Shown here: positions 18,459 to 30,960 of the stretch, in pieces
Numbering within the stretch: the stretch's first letter is position 1
Layout of the letters: the number at the start of each line of letters is the position of its first letter
NCBI GenBank assembly: GCA_009663005.1
Contig: VIGQ01002351.1
Coordinates: 1-35,029, forward strand
Reading direction: 5' to 3'
Length of the DNA: 35,029 nt
Source: Actinidia chinensis
Taxonomy: Eukaryota; Streptophyta; Magnoliopsida; Ericales; Actinidiaceae
The notes under the pieces: model-generated
Told to the model about the DNA's origin: nothing
Databases searched by the model: none
Seen by the model: the letters and a program-made list of their open reading frames with translations, nothing else
Translations under genes and position numbers: made by a program

Positions 18459-20110
18459 TGACCCGGGCCGGTTTTTGAGATTTTGGAGGCCTAGAAGGGC
18501 TATCTCCAAAAAATAGGGCCCTTAATAATGCATATACAAAATAATCGAATACAAAATCGATCAAATAATTTTAAAACAAATAATGTATTCATCAAAGTAT
18601 TATCATCGTTACTTAAACATCACTCTTCGTGCATTTTAGCAACAAAAGTACTCATTATTTCCTCACAATCAACATCCTCTCCTCTCATTCTCAATAGATA
18701 GATGGCCAATCCCTTAACCTTTCTTGTGACATAGTTGAGCGAAGGTAATTCTTGATCAACTCTTCTCTCTACCTTGAAAAGCTTTCTTTCTCGAGACGCA
18801 ACTGTAACGGGTATAGTCAACAATATTCTTAAGCACCCCATGCATTTGAAAACAACCTCCATATTTCATCAGATCATTGAGACTTCAATTGGTTTTGTTG
18901 TCTGTTTCGGGTAGCCATCTTTCAAAGATTTTTAAATTCTAAAACAAATCTTTTCCATCTAATCAGAACTTCCCTTCATGCTTCAGAACATCTTCCAATT
19001 TTGCACAGTGTTCCATCAAACATTGACTGGTCAGAGCATTTACTTTCTTCACAGATCAAACAAAAACACACCAAATTTTCTCATATCTTTTGAAATTGCT
19101 TCAATTTGCTTTCAGAGAACCAGAGCTTTATATATCTTAATGAACAAAAAATAATTTAATTCTAAATGATTCTTCAGCTGATAAGCTCGCCTCTTCACCC
19201 ACATCCTCATCAATTATTTCTTCTACGAATGACACCGCTTCTCAATAAAAATAGGCTTGATTTCCATCGTTGATGCATTTCTTAGCTTCAATCACGGCCT
19301 CTCACCAAGCCATTTTCTCTAATACCTCTAAAAAATGTAACAAGCCCATTCATTGTCAATAAGCAACATCTATATGCATATCTTCTTTGCCATGCCTTGC
19401 TCACAAATTAACAGCAACAAACAGATTATGCCCCTATAATCATGCTAACCAAGAATTCAAAATCTCAATTTCATGTCTTACCAAGAATCATCCTCACTTT
19501 TTTTGCACATGCTTCATCAGGGGAATTCCGCCCACGCACTCCAATTAAAGCTTTCTTTATTTTTGAGCTTGGTACCTTAATGGCTTTAAACACTTTTCAA
19601 ACGCTACTTTTCCCAACTTGTCTGTGTAATGGCTTAACGTGGATGCCATTAACCTTTTTTTGATCAAAATTTGCCACCGCTTGGTAGAATCCGGCAAACA
19701 CGCAGTATTACGTTGTAGAACCGCCAAAAAAGATTAGCTTTATATTGCAATTGTTGGCCCATATCACAAAGCACAAGGTTAAGACCATGACAAACCACAT
19801 GTCTATGACTGCTCTAGTATTTTTTGTCGAGTAGTCTTTTTTTGAACTCCTTTGTGTTTTCCTTTTTTTTTTTTTTTTTTCCATTAAAAATTAGAGCCGT
19901 TGTCTATCCTTGTCTCTAATTCATCGATGTCAAGTTGAAGAGCAACCCAAGCTTCTCCAGTTTCATCAAAAGTCCGGTCCCCGTTGTATCTTCACCTTCA
20001 GAAATTGGAAAAAGAACTCTTACCACTTGATTGTAATGGTTGAAACATCCACACACTCGTATGAACGAGACATTGTCTGGCCCTCACCCTCGGCCACCAT
20101 ATGGCGAACC
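18459..20110 (-). mobile_element. hAT transposon with DUF4371/hATC transposase, frameshifted
   Basis: Minus-strand transposase remnant. From right to left: CVDVSTITIK (about 20036-20065), a GEDTTGTG block near 20000, LDIDEL (about 19920-19935), KHKGVQ across 19842-19863, a CHGLNLVLCDM block (about 19760-19795), KPL..Q.RWE remnants near 19610, DMEIKPIF (about 19255) and the C-terminal dimerisation domain at 18620-18862 (RILLTIPVTVASRER). The left terminus at 18461 reads ccgggccggtttttgag, a hAT-type end, and follows sequence matching unit C exactly up to ggacc.gtgac. The right terminus was not found. It interrupts unit B between fibrillarin and block Y. Many frame breaks mean it is not functional as written. 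Confidence 0.8.
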
Positions 20111-22930
20111 ACATGTATTTCGTATACACCATCACGGTCAGTATATGTGTGTATTCTGTTCAACTTTCGATTCTTTCCTTCCACAATTCTTGAAAAACAT
20201 ATTTTAATTAATTTAATGTTAGTAAAAATCTCCTCTCTCCATGATTCTTGAGCCCCCAATACTCTGTTTCACAAATTCATATTGATTGTGTTTGCTGAAT
20301 AATATATAATTCCATTCCCTTTGATTTTTCTCACCAGAACTAGATTGTGAAGTCCATTGGAATCTTCAGGAACGTTCAACGGCGAGACCAATTTGAGAGG
20401 TTGTATCATTCCCTCTCATCACCGGAACATCAACGTTCAGTACTTAGCTATCAGGTGAATTGTTGGCATATCTCGTGGGATTTTTCGCCGCATATCCTGG
20501 CACTTTTGCTGAATACAGGGTACCCAATTTGGTAATCTTCTACCATAAACACAATATTGTTCTTTTATCATTAGGTTTTTTCCCTAATCACTACTCAAGT
20601 GATGACTATAAGCACAAACACAATATTATATGCTCCACTTGGCTGTTTTGATGTATGCTTTATCTCAAGTCCTAGAATTAACTTGAATTCATCTATTTTT
20701 TTTTGAGAAAATTACAAACTTAAAACTTCCGTGTTTTTTAAATTTCAACAATAAATCATGAAATTTTTAACTTACTCGTAAAATTCGACCCTCACCGTCA
20801 GTCTCATATATGTAATTTGATGGCAACAGGAGAAATAAACCAACTGACAAATTCAAAACATTACGATTTATTGAGGTCTTAAATCTTTGCTTCAGCCATT
20901 TTATAATGTCCTCTCTCATGTCTCTCTCTTTCTATATCTGTTTGAATATTTTTTTCATGATGCCAATCATTTTTGTGGGAACTATTCTTTTCATCAAAAT
21001 AGACAAATGATAACTGATAGAGGATTTGAATAGTGACGACTTTAAAATTCCATAGTTTAATTTATACATGTCACATTGTTGGGGTTGGGTTATTTTTGTA
21101 AGTTTTTGTAGGTTGTTTCTTTTTGGCATTCACAAAAAGTAAGAAAAACTTCAAAGCGTATGAAAACTTTTAGAATAAGATTGATTATTCTTCTTTTATG
21201 TTTCAAAAAATGCTCCCTGTAACACTATCGTGTAGTATTGCAGTTCAGTCTCACATAACGAAGTCCAAGTGAGGTTCCTTTCTGGTTTTTTTCGAGTATA
21301 GTCCCTCACGACAGAGGAAGAATAAATTAATTGGAAGTACTTTATTTTTTGGACGGGGTTTTGTGAGATCAAATTATGATTTATTTTTTACTTTTTGTTT
21401 CAGGGGGGGGTTTGCATTATTTTAACGAGTTCTGGACATTCTGGCGAGTTTATTATCCGAATTAATTGCTCGAGAATTTGTGTACTCCTACATTAGTCTG
21501 CGGAGCACAGCACACCCACATGGTGTTGGCTTGCATCATTCCAAGTGTATGCGCCTGACAAGATACTTATTCTGGTCACAGAATTTATCTACTCTACTTC
21601 ATTTTTCTATATGATGGCTAAAGATCGTTGACTATGGCGTTACAATTGATCATAAGGGCCCCTGTTTGAGTCTGTTTCATGGCCCGCCTTTTTTTTGTAT
21701 TAGACCTGCGCATTCAGTTTTAGTAGTTGGGAAGATGATAGAAGTTCTACGAGATTAAGGCAGTATGACTCTAGTGTTTGTCCTCATGCATTATTTTCTT
21801 ATTGTTCAAAGTTGCGCTCCAATTAGAACGTTTATGGTGGCCCCGTGAGGGTAAATATTAGATTCTTATTGCGAAAATTTTAACGCTCATTAGAACCTAT
21901 TAATGGGTGGCTGGGAGGAACAATTTAAAAGCATTTTAATTCTACATAAAACATTTTTTCTGATAGCATTTGTACAATAGGATTGAACCCAGACGATAAG
22001 GCTGGTAAGGAATGCAAACCCAGTCTACACTTCTCTACATTAAGGTTGTTTTTCGTCTTTCCTTTTTCTTTTTAAACATAGGTAATAGGAAACTAATATG
22101 TTTAGATATGCAAATGAATCTCAGTTCGTTCTTTGAATTCATATGTTTCGTTAGGTGAGTCTACAAAAATTTGGATTTCATTCAGAAACATTTTCATTTT
22201 GAGAGCATATATAAACTCCCTTGAAACGTTTTTTGTTCGTGAACAGAAAATTGAAAGTAAAATGCTGGAGTGCCCTTTGATGCTTGGGTGAATGTCAAAT
22301 AACTGAATTTATATATGTTTTGGGCCCATATTAGGCGGAAGTTGATAAATTCGGTTCATTTTTAAAAAGATCTTTCTTTCTTTTTTAACATGGGATCATA
22401 GTCCGATATATCCTCAATATTGTTAATTGTAATTTTTATGGCGCATGATTTTCAAAACCTGAAAGTTGGGTACTTTTGAAGATTAATACTATATGTTGGT
22501 CCGCATTCGTGATCCAAAAATACTTATATGATCTCTTGTTAATGGGTCTTACAAAATGGTGGAGATAGAAAGCTGTCTCTCTAGATTTTATAATTGCAGG
22601 GAACATTCATTCCTTTTGTGATTGTTGATGATTTAAATTGGTAAGCCAGAAACCACTCATGCTCCTACACATAGCATTATGGCAGAAATGCACTTTATTT
22701 TGAAAATCTAGGTATTCTCATAGTATCATTGGCATTCCAATCCTTACTCTTTTTGGTGATTTTAAAAAATCCTAACTTGTCCGAAAAAATCTTCTTTTAA
22801 CAAAAAAACCGTTTTCTATGACAGAAAAACTCACTCTGTCTTCTTTTTTATATAAAAATAAACGATTAAATTTGTTTTAAAAAGTTGATCACCATTTTAA
22901 AATGATTGGAGATAAATCATTATTCCAACA
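20111..22930. other. AT-rich region without recognised genes
   Basis: Lies right of the hAT transposase remnant; the N-terminal part of the transposon may extend into the first few hundred bases. Otherwise only short open stretches and low-complexity sequence (for example a G8 run near 21403). No match to the tandem units was seen, so all of this is inserted or unit-B-specific DNA. Confidence 0.5.
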
Positions 22931-22933
22931 AGG

Positions 22934-23389
22934 CTAAAGGGAACCACTATCATTCTGTATAAATTCGAGGGACAGCCAAAAAAACTTGTTCATCATCACA
23001 CATTTCATCACCAAATCGAAGGGAAACAGTTTTTTTACCAAATTGTGAAACAAGGTTCTTGGGGATAATTTGGGATTTTTATGAAATTGACGAGATAGTT
23101 TTAAAAGAGTGAGGATCGGAGTATTCACATCTTTTAAATAACAATTGGTTAACATTGGCTGTTGGCATATACTTGGAATTCTTTCAAAAGGATTGATGAG
23201 ACCATCGACACGACGTGGCTGGCTTTGTTTTTGGATAAATAATTTGGTGAGGGAAAAGAGAAATAAAAAATAGTAAAGTTCGAGAATTGTATTTTTAGTT
23301 GATTTAATTTTTTTGATAAAAGATGTGAATTGACTCAATTGGAAGTTTCGGTTAAAAATTTTTTTTAAAAAAACAAAAATAAAATGCAA
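22934..23389 (-). CDS. unrecognised 151-codon open frame
   Basis: The longest uninterrupted frame in the window apart from low-complexity ones. The product is rich in Lys, Phe, Leu and Ser with no recognised domain, signal peptide or clear membrane segment. The middle reads RRVDGLINPFERIPSICQQP. The region is AT-rich and the N-terminal 40 residues are low-complexity. It has no second copy in the window to test conservation. It could be a degenerate gene fragment or chance; low confidence that it is expressed. Confidence 0.2.
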   Translation of the reverse strand: MHFIFVFLKKIFNRNFQLSQFTSFIKKIKSTKNTILELYYFLFLFSLTKLFIQKQSQPRRVDGLINPFERIPSICQQPMLTNCYLKDVNTPILTLLKLSRQFHKNPKLSPRTLFHNLVKKLFPFDLVMKCVMMNKFFWLSLEFIQNDSGSL

Positions 23390-23854
23390 ATTTATTGAGT
23401 ACTTTTTTTTTCATTAATGATTTTTTTTTTTTTCATTAGATGATTTTTTTATGTTTACAGGCTCTCCTTTTGCCAAGAGAAACAAAAAAAGTATAAAAGT
23501 TTTAATCAAACGATTAAAAAGTTCATTAAAGATAAAAAAAAATTCAAAAACTAAAGCAGCTAAAAAAATCTCAATAAAAGAGCAAGGATAAAACTACACC
23601 TAAGTTATGAAAAAAACCTTATTCTACTAACTTTTTGAGTGTTTCAATCACTTTTTTTCCCCAAATAGAGTGGGGAATGTTAGTCAGTACAAAACTCATT
23701 GCGGTCGCACATCAACTTGTGTGAGCCTAATTGACGGTGGATGGAGAAAGAGTTCGCTTTGCAACTTTAGCCAAACTACAGGGGATTCGAGGACCGAGGT
23801 TTGGGTAAAAGTGATATTTTATATAAAATTTTGGCGTGCATTGTGTCATTAATC
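23390..23854. other. AT-rich spacer before block Y, unit B
   Basis: Poly-T and poly-A stretches (23403-23434, 23520-23545) and mixed sequence. No gene recognised. The left edge of block Y homology with unit C is near 23855. Confidence 0.5.
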
Positions 23855-24660
23855 CAATGGAGAATACATAGGGTTGGTAATGGATATTATGTTTTTGGAC
23901 GCATTTTCATACTTAAGTGACATGTACCATTATTGAGGTATAAAATTGATATTTTTCTCTTATTTTCACCCAATTCCCACCGTAAGTTGCTTAAATCCCA
24001 TTATAATTTATCCAATCTCACTATAAATTGTTATCAAATGAGGTCACATACTGATACTAATCACGTATTGAAAATCTATCCAAAACCACAACCTCAATTA
24101 CAAATTGGCTGATTTAGTGCAAGGGAAAATCAAACTAAAGAGTTCAAATCGTGGTATCTAAAATCACAAGGATCAAAATTGAGGACGAGTAAAACTACAG
24201 GGACAATTTTCGTAATTTAACCTTAGTTGGTTTTAGTTGATTCATGAAAATCCGTAAAGTACAAACCTTTCTGTTTATGCAAGTTAAATTTGGATGGTTC
24301 TCTTGAAAATCTGTGTAGGACCTTTTATACCCATTAATATAATTCTACCAAAGGTCTTCGGTTATTGATAGATATTTATTGATCATATCGATCTGTCATG
24401 AAAAAACTTTGAAGTCCAAGGAAACCCATAGGAGATGACAGGGATCCTCGACTTTCTTGTTTCTTCTCCGTGTTATTTATTTCTTTTTCATCTATAGAGA
24501 CTCATTGTTGCAAGATTAAGTCTATGAATTGAAAGTGGATTCCATTTTCAGGAAACTTTTTGGGACAGATATACACTATTCCTATTCAAGTTTACTTGCT
24601 GTTCCTATGAATTAGAACACTGTGACGCGGCTGTTTGGATACCACCCCGGTCAGTCAATT
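23855..24660. repeat. block Y, unit B copy (matches about 33190-33990)
   Basis: Non-coding sequence shared with unit C over about 800 bp, with blocks cccaccgtaagttgctta, caaattggctgattta, gcaagttaaatttggatggt, ggtcttcgg.tattgatag and atctgtcatgaaaaaacttt. The stretch up to about 24231 corresponds to the right part of a MITE-like element seen in unit C; its left terminus is missing here. Homology ends near gtgacgcgg (about 24630-24650), where a copia fragment follows. Confidence 0.75.
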
Positions 24661-24719
24661 TGAGTATTAGATTCAAGCAGTGATTACCACTTGTGCAAAA
24701 ACAAAAAGTGTTCTTAGTA

Positions 24720-25740
24720 TGCCGACATGCGGACGGCGACGTGTTTGGATAACGAACAACACAGCTAGCAGAGTTGTTGGCAAAGGATCAGTTCCAGTTC
24801 CACATGGCAGATGAGAGTTTTATGACATTGACCGAGGTAAGGCATGCTCCTAATCTACGAAAAAAAATATGATTTCCATTGGGATGCTAGATTCAAGGGA
24901 TGCAGCTGTAATGCTGTGTTGAGGAACTCTGAGAGTTTTCAAGGAAAACAAGGAGATGCTGTGGAGAAAGAGATTGGAGAAGAAGATTGGGAGGGCGATA
25001 CCGATAGAGGGGGAATGTCAGATAGGGGACGCTATGTCCGACATGGGTCCAGTGGTATTAGCGAGAAGAATAGACAAGGCAAACAATCGTTGCACCAAAT
25101 GAGTAACCTATAGCAAGCGGCAGGGGTACTTGGGGATCCGTAAAATGGTACTAGAGGACTCCAAGAGCGGGACAAGAGGGCAAGGAGATACTTTGGGATG
25201 TGTTACAGACGTCTGACCAGAGACACGAGTGGTGCAACCGGTTAGGATGTCCAGAGGAGAGTTCAGAGGAGGGACCAGATATTTGAGACGTTGTACAGCG
25301 AAAAGCGCAGGGGCAAGCTAACCGAAGCAAGGGCGGATTGGGGCGGTAGGAAGGACCCAACACCGCCCAGAAAACGATGTGTCCCTCTTGAGATTCGATT
25401 TGTTAGTGCCGATGTTGATCTCTCAATTTGTGCGGCACAAGGGACCAGGAGAAATGGAAGCCATGACAACTGCAAAGTGATAGACTTGCTGCGCACCCGG
25501 GGGAGGGGATGTCGTGTAGGATTATCTCAGTGAGAAGATGCAGTCACTTCGGTTGTGCGGAGATGGCATAACTTGGTGGAAAGTAGTAGAGTAGCGCGAT
25601 GATGAGGGCAATGTATCTCGGATGCTGTATTGCAGATCGTTATGGGGAGCTGGACAAGAAGCTGTCAGGATGGAGCGTACTGTGAATATCGAAGTACCCT
25701 CCAGTGGACTGGAGGGAGAGATTGTTGAGTTCAGCGCCAT
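24720..25740 (+). mobile_element. copia fragment (TNT1-94-like, lacks reverse transcriptase)
   Basis: Reads FHMADESFMTLTEVRHAPNLRK (split across frames) at about 24800-24865, then MLDSR.., matching the segment between protease and pre-integrase. It continues with RHGSSGISEKN (about 25040-25075), a VSADVDLSICAAQGT block (25408-25445) and CRVGLSQ ending at 25533. A purine-rich ggagggagagattgttg at about 25707-25725 resembles a polypurine tract with an LTR start. No integrase core or reverse transcriptase is present. It fits a deleted copia derivative. It sits between block Y and the C2 gene of unit B. Confidence 0.65.
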
Positions 25741-26246
25741 CTAGATGAAATCAAGCGTTTTCAGAATTAATTGTAAAATAATTTTCAAAAAACTATTTTT
25801 GATCCTATCCTATCTTATTTATTGTAAGAATGCATGATTTTCAAAACATTTGAAACGTTCTAAAGAATGTTGGTTTTTCCGGCACATTGTAAAAAAACAA
25901 GTTTCAAAACCATTAATCAATTAAATTTAAAAAATAATTGCATTAATCATTAACCAAAGAGAGATTATACGTACTGAGTTTGGATTGTATTACCTAGACT
26001 TATTTGATATAGAAAATTATATGGGGTGAGAGTGGATTAGTTGAACTAGTTGATTAACTAAGAATGAGAGGGCAAAGAAACAAATACATTCTAAGTCACA
26101 AACACATTTTATTTATTTTTATTATTATTATATTTTATTATTATTATACAACCGAAGAAGATGACAAAAGCAAGCTCGCATGCACAACCCAAAACCACAT
26201 AAATACAGAAAAAAACAAGCGTCCTCCACCTTCTCTACCAGCGTCA
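25741..26246. other. region downstream of C2 gene, unit B
   Basis: AT-rich sequence with a TTA/ATT microsatellite at about 26104-26150. It contains the 3' flank of the minus-strand C2 gene. No unit C counterpart lies in the window. Confidence 0.5.
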
Positions 26247-27019
26247 TCAACGACTTGTCCTCCACTCATCCGCTATCGCCAGCCCACCCAAAACCCCACC
26301 CGCCGCACCCAGCACCAAATCCCCCCCCACTCCGCCAAACTTGTGCTCTTTCTTCTCTCCTTTTGCTGTTCGTACGGAACCCTGCGCGAATACCGTGGTG
26401 GGGTGTGGCACCCAGCCATGCGTGCGCAGACTGCCCGTCCGGATGTAGGTACGGATCGTGGTCGAGGGGTAGGGCGCGTAGGATGTCACCGTAGGCCGCA
26501 TAGGGCGACCTTGGTGCCCTTGAGGAAGTCAGGTAGGACCCCAGTAAGGGAGGGCGTAGCGGTTTTCGCGCACGATGGGTTGGGCTCTCGCCACCCGCGA
26601 CACCGTGCGTTCCTTTTGCCTTGTGGTCGACACGGAAGGGCGCGTACCTAGGTGAAGCTGGCCGCGCACTATAGCACGTTTGCCGGGTGGACCAACGTCA
26701 TCGGTGAAGTTGCAGTGGGCAGCGAGCAGCCAAGAGACACGACTTGTTGTAGTGGCTCTTGGTTGTTCTCTAGTGGCAGTCGCGGCGTGGACAATGTCGG
26801 TTTGTACAGTTGGGTGATCAATTGGAGTTTTGAGTCCCAGTAGTGTTGAGTCAGGTGTGTAGTCTTCCTAGTCGGCGACCGTGGTGTAGCATTTGTTTTT
26901 TGCAGTCGACCCAAATGAACGGTGTATGGCTGCCGCCTGGCCGTATCGCCGGGTTCCGACGTGTTCCTGAGTCATTCGCCGGAGGTGTATCGTGACCTCA
27001 ACTCGTAAGGGGGACACAT
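26247..27019 (-). pseudogene. C2-domain (SRC2-like) protein, near full length, unit B
   Basis: Start ATG at 27019 (aligned to 8160 in unit A), stop at 26247, about 257 codons, a normal size for SRC2-type proteins. The first 130 codons contain, across several frames, the Tyr-Glu-Leu C2 opening, GRxxPY, WVDP and a LENN/LPLEN segment. A Tyr/Pro-rich stretch follows (SYAPYPSTT near 26470), then a Lys patch EKKEHKFGGVGG and a Gly-rich hydrophobic tail LGAAGGVLGGLAIADE (about 26265-26330), typical of the family C-terminus. Such proteins associate with membranes in stress and cold responses. Frame shifts interrupt the C2 part; these may be sequencing errors. A TATA-like element is damaged at 27079-27088. 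Confidence 0.75.
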
Positions 27020-27089
27020 TATAGGTGTAATGGTAACTTGGAAAATAGAAGGAAATAAGAAGCTCCGTTGAATGGTGGATTCTTATAGC

Positions 27090-28250
27090 TTTTCATGGAG
27101 AAGCCGTTTGGGATTTATGCTTTATTCCGAAATTACCACCCAATAAATGTCTTCAGTTGAATTTGCTCTAACTAAAAACTCGACGGATTACTTATTTAAC
27201 CCTGACCTGTGGAAACAGTTAAAAATTCTCTTCGCGTGGCGGTTTGGTAAGGGATAATTTGGTCACAGTGACTTCGGGAAAAGGTTAAGATGGGAACGGA
27301 TATGATGAGTACCGGAAGAAGGAATTAGATACGAAGAGGACATCATTTCTGGAGTCCAATTAATTAATTACATGGAGAAGGTTGGGACCTGCTATGGTGG
27401 CATGATTGATTCAGAGTCCGAAGTTGTGAGTTGGTTCGGTCAACACTACGTTAGGGTATATCTCTTTTGTTTTTACCTCTGTACAGTAGATCTAAGTCTC
27501 AATGGCACTTTTTACTTTGAGTGGATAGTCATAACCTTTTAGACTTTAGGGCACTTTAGAATTATGTATTTCAGAATTCATCCTTTCGATTCAAGTATGG
27601 AAACATAACGTCTGTTTCTTCATAGGGGTAACATGGTGCCTCTTTATATCTATTAATTAAAATCATGGAGGCATAGTCACATTGATTCTTCTACAACCTG
27701 CAAACGGGTTTGATTGAAACGAATTGCAAGTCAGTGAAGGGGTACAATGTGAGATTTACTAGTAAAAGTATAAGGAGTATTAAAGTGGAACTTACCCTAA
27801 AAAAGTAGCCAATAATAAAAATTTGATTTTACCCAACACCTAGTAAGATGTAGGACGCCAAAGCGTATTATTTTGTAGATCCAAATAAAAAGTTCCTTGT
27901 TGGAGTAGTCCAAGAAGAGTTTTGGTTAAAATAAAACTCTTTTGAAGTTTTGTTTTGTTAATCGCGATGACTACTATCATCTGGAGTGTCGTGTGAATTA
28001 CCATCATAACCACCAATCAGGAAATAAAAAAACATAACACGGCAAACTCCATTATAATTAAGTAAATAAAAAAAAAAAAAAACATTAGCCCAAATAATAT
28101 CCATCCAGAAAGCTAAAAAAAAAAAACAACAAAAATCAAGTATAATAAAAATCAGATATAATCACATTAAAAAAATAAAAAGAAAGAAATTAATTCTACC
28201 ATTATAGCAGTAGCACTAAAGCAACTATAATTAGTAAAACTAAAAACAGC
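27090..28250. other. spacer between C2 gene and F-box gene, unit B
   Basis: Aligns with 8230-9320. It includes AT-rich and poly-A stretches at 28060-28080 and 28115-28130. No gene recognised. Confidence 0.6.
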
Positions 28251-28254
28251 ATAA

Positions 28255-29455
28255 TTAATTTCCGGTAAGCTTGGCACAACCAAATTGGGGGAAGGAATTG
28301 CTTTCAGAAGGATCTGGTACGTAATGTGAATGGAAGCTCCCACCTCTAAGTTGACGACACCCAACTCATTCACAACACCATGATTATGCATAAGGTGGTT
28401 AAGATTATGGTTTGATCAGTGTAATAAATGCAGTGGGTTGACACCTGAATGAAAACTCCATCGTTGGATGGAGGCCAGAAAGAATTGTACCTAAAAACAG
28501 GCTTGATTCCCCTATGTTCTGAGTGAGCCCCTACTGCCTCGTGGCTTCCCCAATTCGATATACCAACTTTAAAAACAGGGAATTCAAAAGTTTTACGATT
28601 TTTCCAAAACCTTTGAATTCATTAGTAATCTCCCTCTGTGACTCAACAAGAGAAGCAATGGGCGCAAAATTATCTCTTTTGGATCATACTCTGTGTATTT
28701 GTTGTGGCACAATAGCAACTTCAATTCCGCACAGTTGACCCCAAGTATCAACGGCAAAAACTGACCTTCTATGATAAATTATATCAACCATACATCTAGT
28801 ATGGTTCCATAGTTGATGAAATCCCGGGTAACCGTCGTTACCTGGCTATCTGAAGGGATGCTAATCTCTCATACCACAATCGGATAACCACAACCTCATA
28901 ATTATGGGTAACAAAAGGGTCCGACGATCGTATCCTTTCACAACAAAATGTCAGGATGATAGTTGTTAAACAACTAAAAAACTCACCAAAGGATCATAAA
29001 GAACTGGGAGAGTAACCACTCAGGCAGTGTGAAGGGGTTTAAAAAGGGTTATAGGTCATGGTTTTAGTGTAGTAGTAAAAACCCCATCAACCAGAAGAAG
29101 AACTAAAAAACCTGGTATACACGGCTAATGTTAGTTGGATTCGTATGTGTATCCCTTCAGTAACACTAAACAAAAATTCTCTTTTCGGGGTGGTTTTCGT
29201 TGTCTAGATCATCAACATCAGGAAGCTTATTGTGACAAGCTTTGAGGATATTTAATCTGTGCTTGTGAGCGTATATTCTCGAGGTGTCCGGACGTGTGCA
29301 ATGTATCCACCGCAGATGTATCGACGCAATAAAACGTAGAAATCTGAGAACCTGACCAAGTTTTTCTTCAATGGAAGCAAGAAAGGTTGGAAACCATGCC
29401 CAGCTCGATAGGAAGAATCATATCTTCAAAATTTGGCGGAACAAAGGTGGTGTTT
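28255..29455 (-). pseudogene. F-box / DUF295 (KIB1-4 beta-propeller) protein, unit B
   Basis: Minus strand, start not fixed but the F-box region begins near 29455. Visible segments are FLASIEEKLGQVLRFLRFIA (F-box helices, about 29340-29400), a degenerate tryptophan-arginine close of the F-box, KLPDVDDLDNENHPEKRI (about 29180-29240), a GFFSSSSGWLF-type block near 29110, and a DPKEI segment with SLVESQREITNE (about 28620-28690). The end holds VFKVGISNWG-type and CQPT..ITL blocks and finally the NLEDGS-type region, with the stop at 28255. This is the F-box plus DUF295 order. At about 1.2 kb it is the normal length for an intronless family member. Unlike unit A it has no G tract. Function is inferred only as an SCF adaptor. 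Confidence 0.75.
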
Positions 29456-29459
29456 GCTT

Positions 29460-30960
29460 GATGTATTGGTTGCAGGATAGGGGTGTTATTTTTCTACATA
29501 TATATATTATTAGTATTAAAAATGGATTTCAAACAGAGAACTGTAGCTTAAGAACTCTTCCTCTTATAGTTATTAGACTGCTTCGGGTTTCTATATTGTT
29601 GAAAATGCCTTCATGATTTCATCTTTATCACTTTATATCTCCCCTAATATTTTTTAAAAAAAAAGAAAAGAAAAAAGAAAGAAAGAAAGAAGTTACAATT
29701 CAATTAAAATTCATGCCTATTACCTATTCAAAAAATACAGAGGTGAATACCTTTTATGCTAATAAAAAATATTTGTGCTAGTGTTTGTTACTAGCACAAG
29801 CCAATAGAGTCTCTATAATCTTTCAAAATTAAGAAAATTTTGTGAATTTCGACTATATCCCTGTCCAACTTTGAACCGTGATCTCAATTAAGCCCGTACC
29901 TTCTCCAACTTTCCTTCTTCTCTTGTTTAAATTTCAATGTACTGGAAGAAAAGAAGGAATTTTAAGAGAGCGAAGTGAATAATATGTACACATTCGACAA
30001 TGGCAAGAATTTGAAGGAAAAATTTGATTACTCAAAGTTTTAAAAGTCGTTAAATAAAACAATTTTTAAACAAAATATGGCAAACTAATTCTGAATGCAA
30101 AGTTTCCTAATACACCAAATGCATTGTAGAGGTAGTCAGTGTTGTTTTGGAGTAATTGGAGTAAGGTGATGGTTGACGGGCGATCATACAAAAGGTGGTT
30201 ATGTTTCATTAATTAACAGCTGGTTCTTCCTTTTTTTTTTAGTTCCTTAATGGTTATTCTTAATGTTGCCAAACTGCCGTTGGGTTTGTAGTGACCTTCC
30301 TGGGACGGTTCAGCCATATGACTTCTTGATCGATCCATGTGGCAAGCGAAGTGTAGCTAGGAAAATCAAGGCTAGTTTTCAATATGATGTGGAACAAAAA
30401 TAAGTGAGCGATGGTCTAGCATAGGAGGATGGGGGAAGTGACAAACAAAAGATCAAGTAGCCCCCACCTTTTCTGTGTTTGTTGCAAGTACGCGGACGGA
30501 CAGAGACACGAATTTAAGGCATGCAGGAGCACAGAAATATGCACGGCACAGCCCGGTACAGCACGCTTCCTTCAAGACCCAGGGGAATTTCTAGCCAGGT
30601 GGATTTACCATTGTGTAAAATATAAGCGACCTAGAGAGTAAGTATTTGCACCGATACTACTAGGAGGGGGAGAGTGGTATCTGCTCTGGTGTCCTTCTGT
30701 AGCGGTGTCTGCAATCGGCGACCACAACAAGTTCTTGGATGCATTGACCTTTCAACTCGGATGGGGAATCCTCCTGGTGCACTGGATCATCGTGCATGGC
30801 TGCCTCAAACACAGCACGTAAGAGAACATTTTTCATATTCTTATCATATATTAATTCATAAATTTAATCATTATGTTTTCACTCCATTTAAGAAGTAGAG
30901 GAAGAGTAGCTCCTCACAAGTTGATACGCTAAAAAACTAAGGTGGAATGAACATGCCGTG
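29460..30960. other. spacer upstream of F-box gene, unit B
   Basis: Aligns with 10620-12029. It contains an AG-rich microsatellite (29655-29690) and the conserved block gggacggttcagccatatga at about 30301-30320. Unlike unit A it runs without interruption into the fibrillarin flank of unit C. Confidence 0.6.

Noticed and set aside
26064..26651. 195-codon + strand open frame
   Set aside because: It lies antisense to the C2-domain gene, whose minus-strand Tyr/Pro and Gly-rich tail is recognisable, and begins in a microsatellite. It is a shadow frame.
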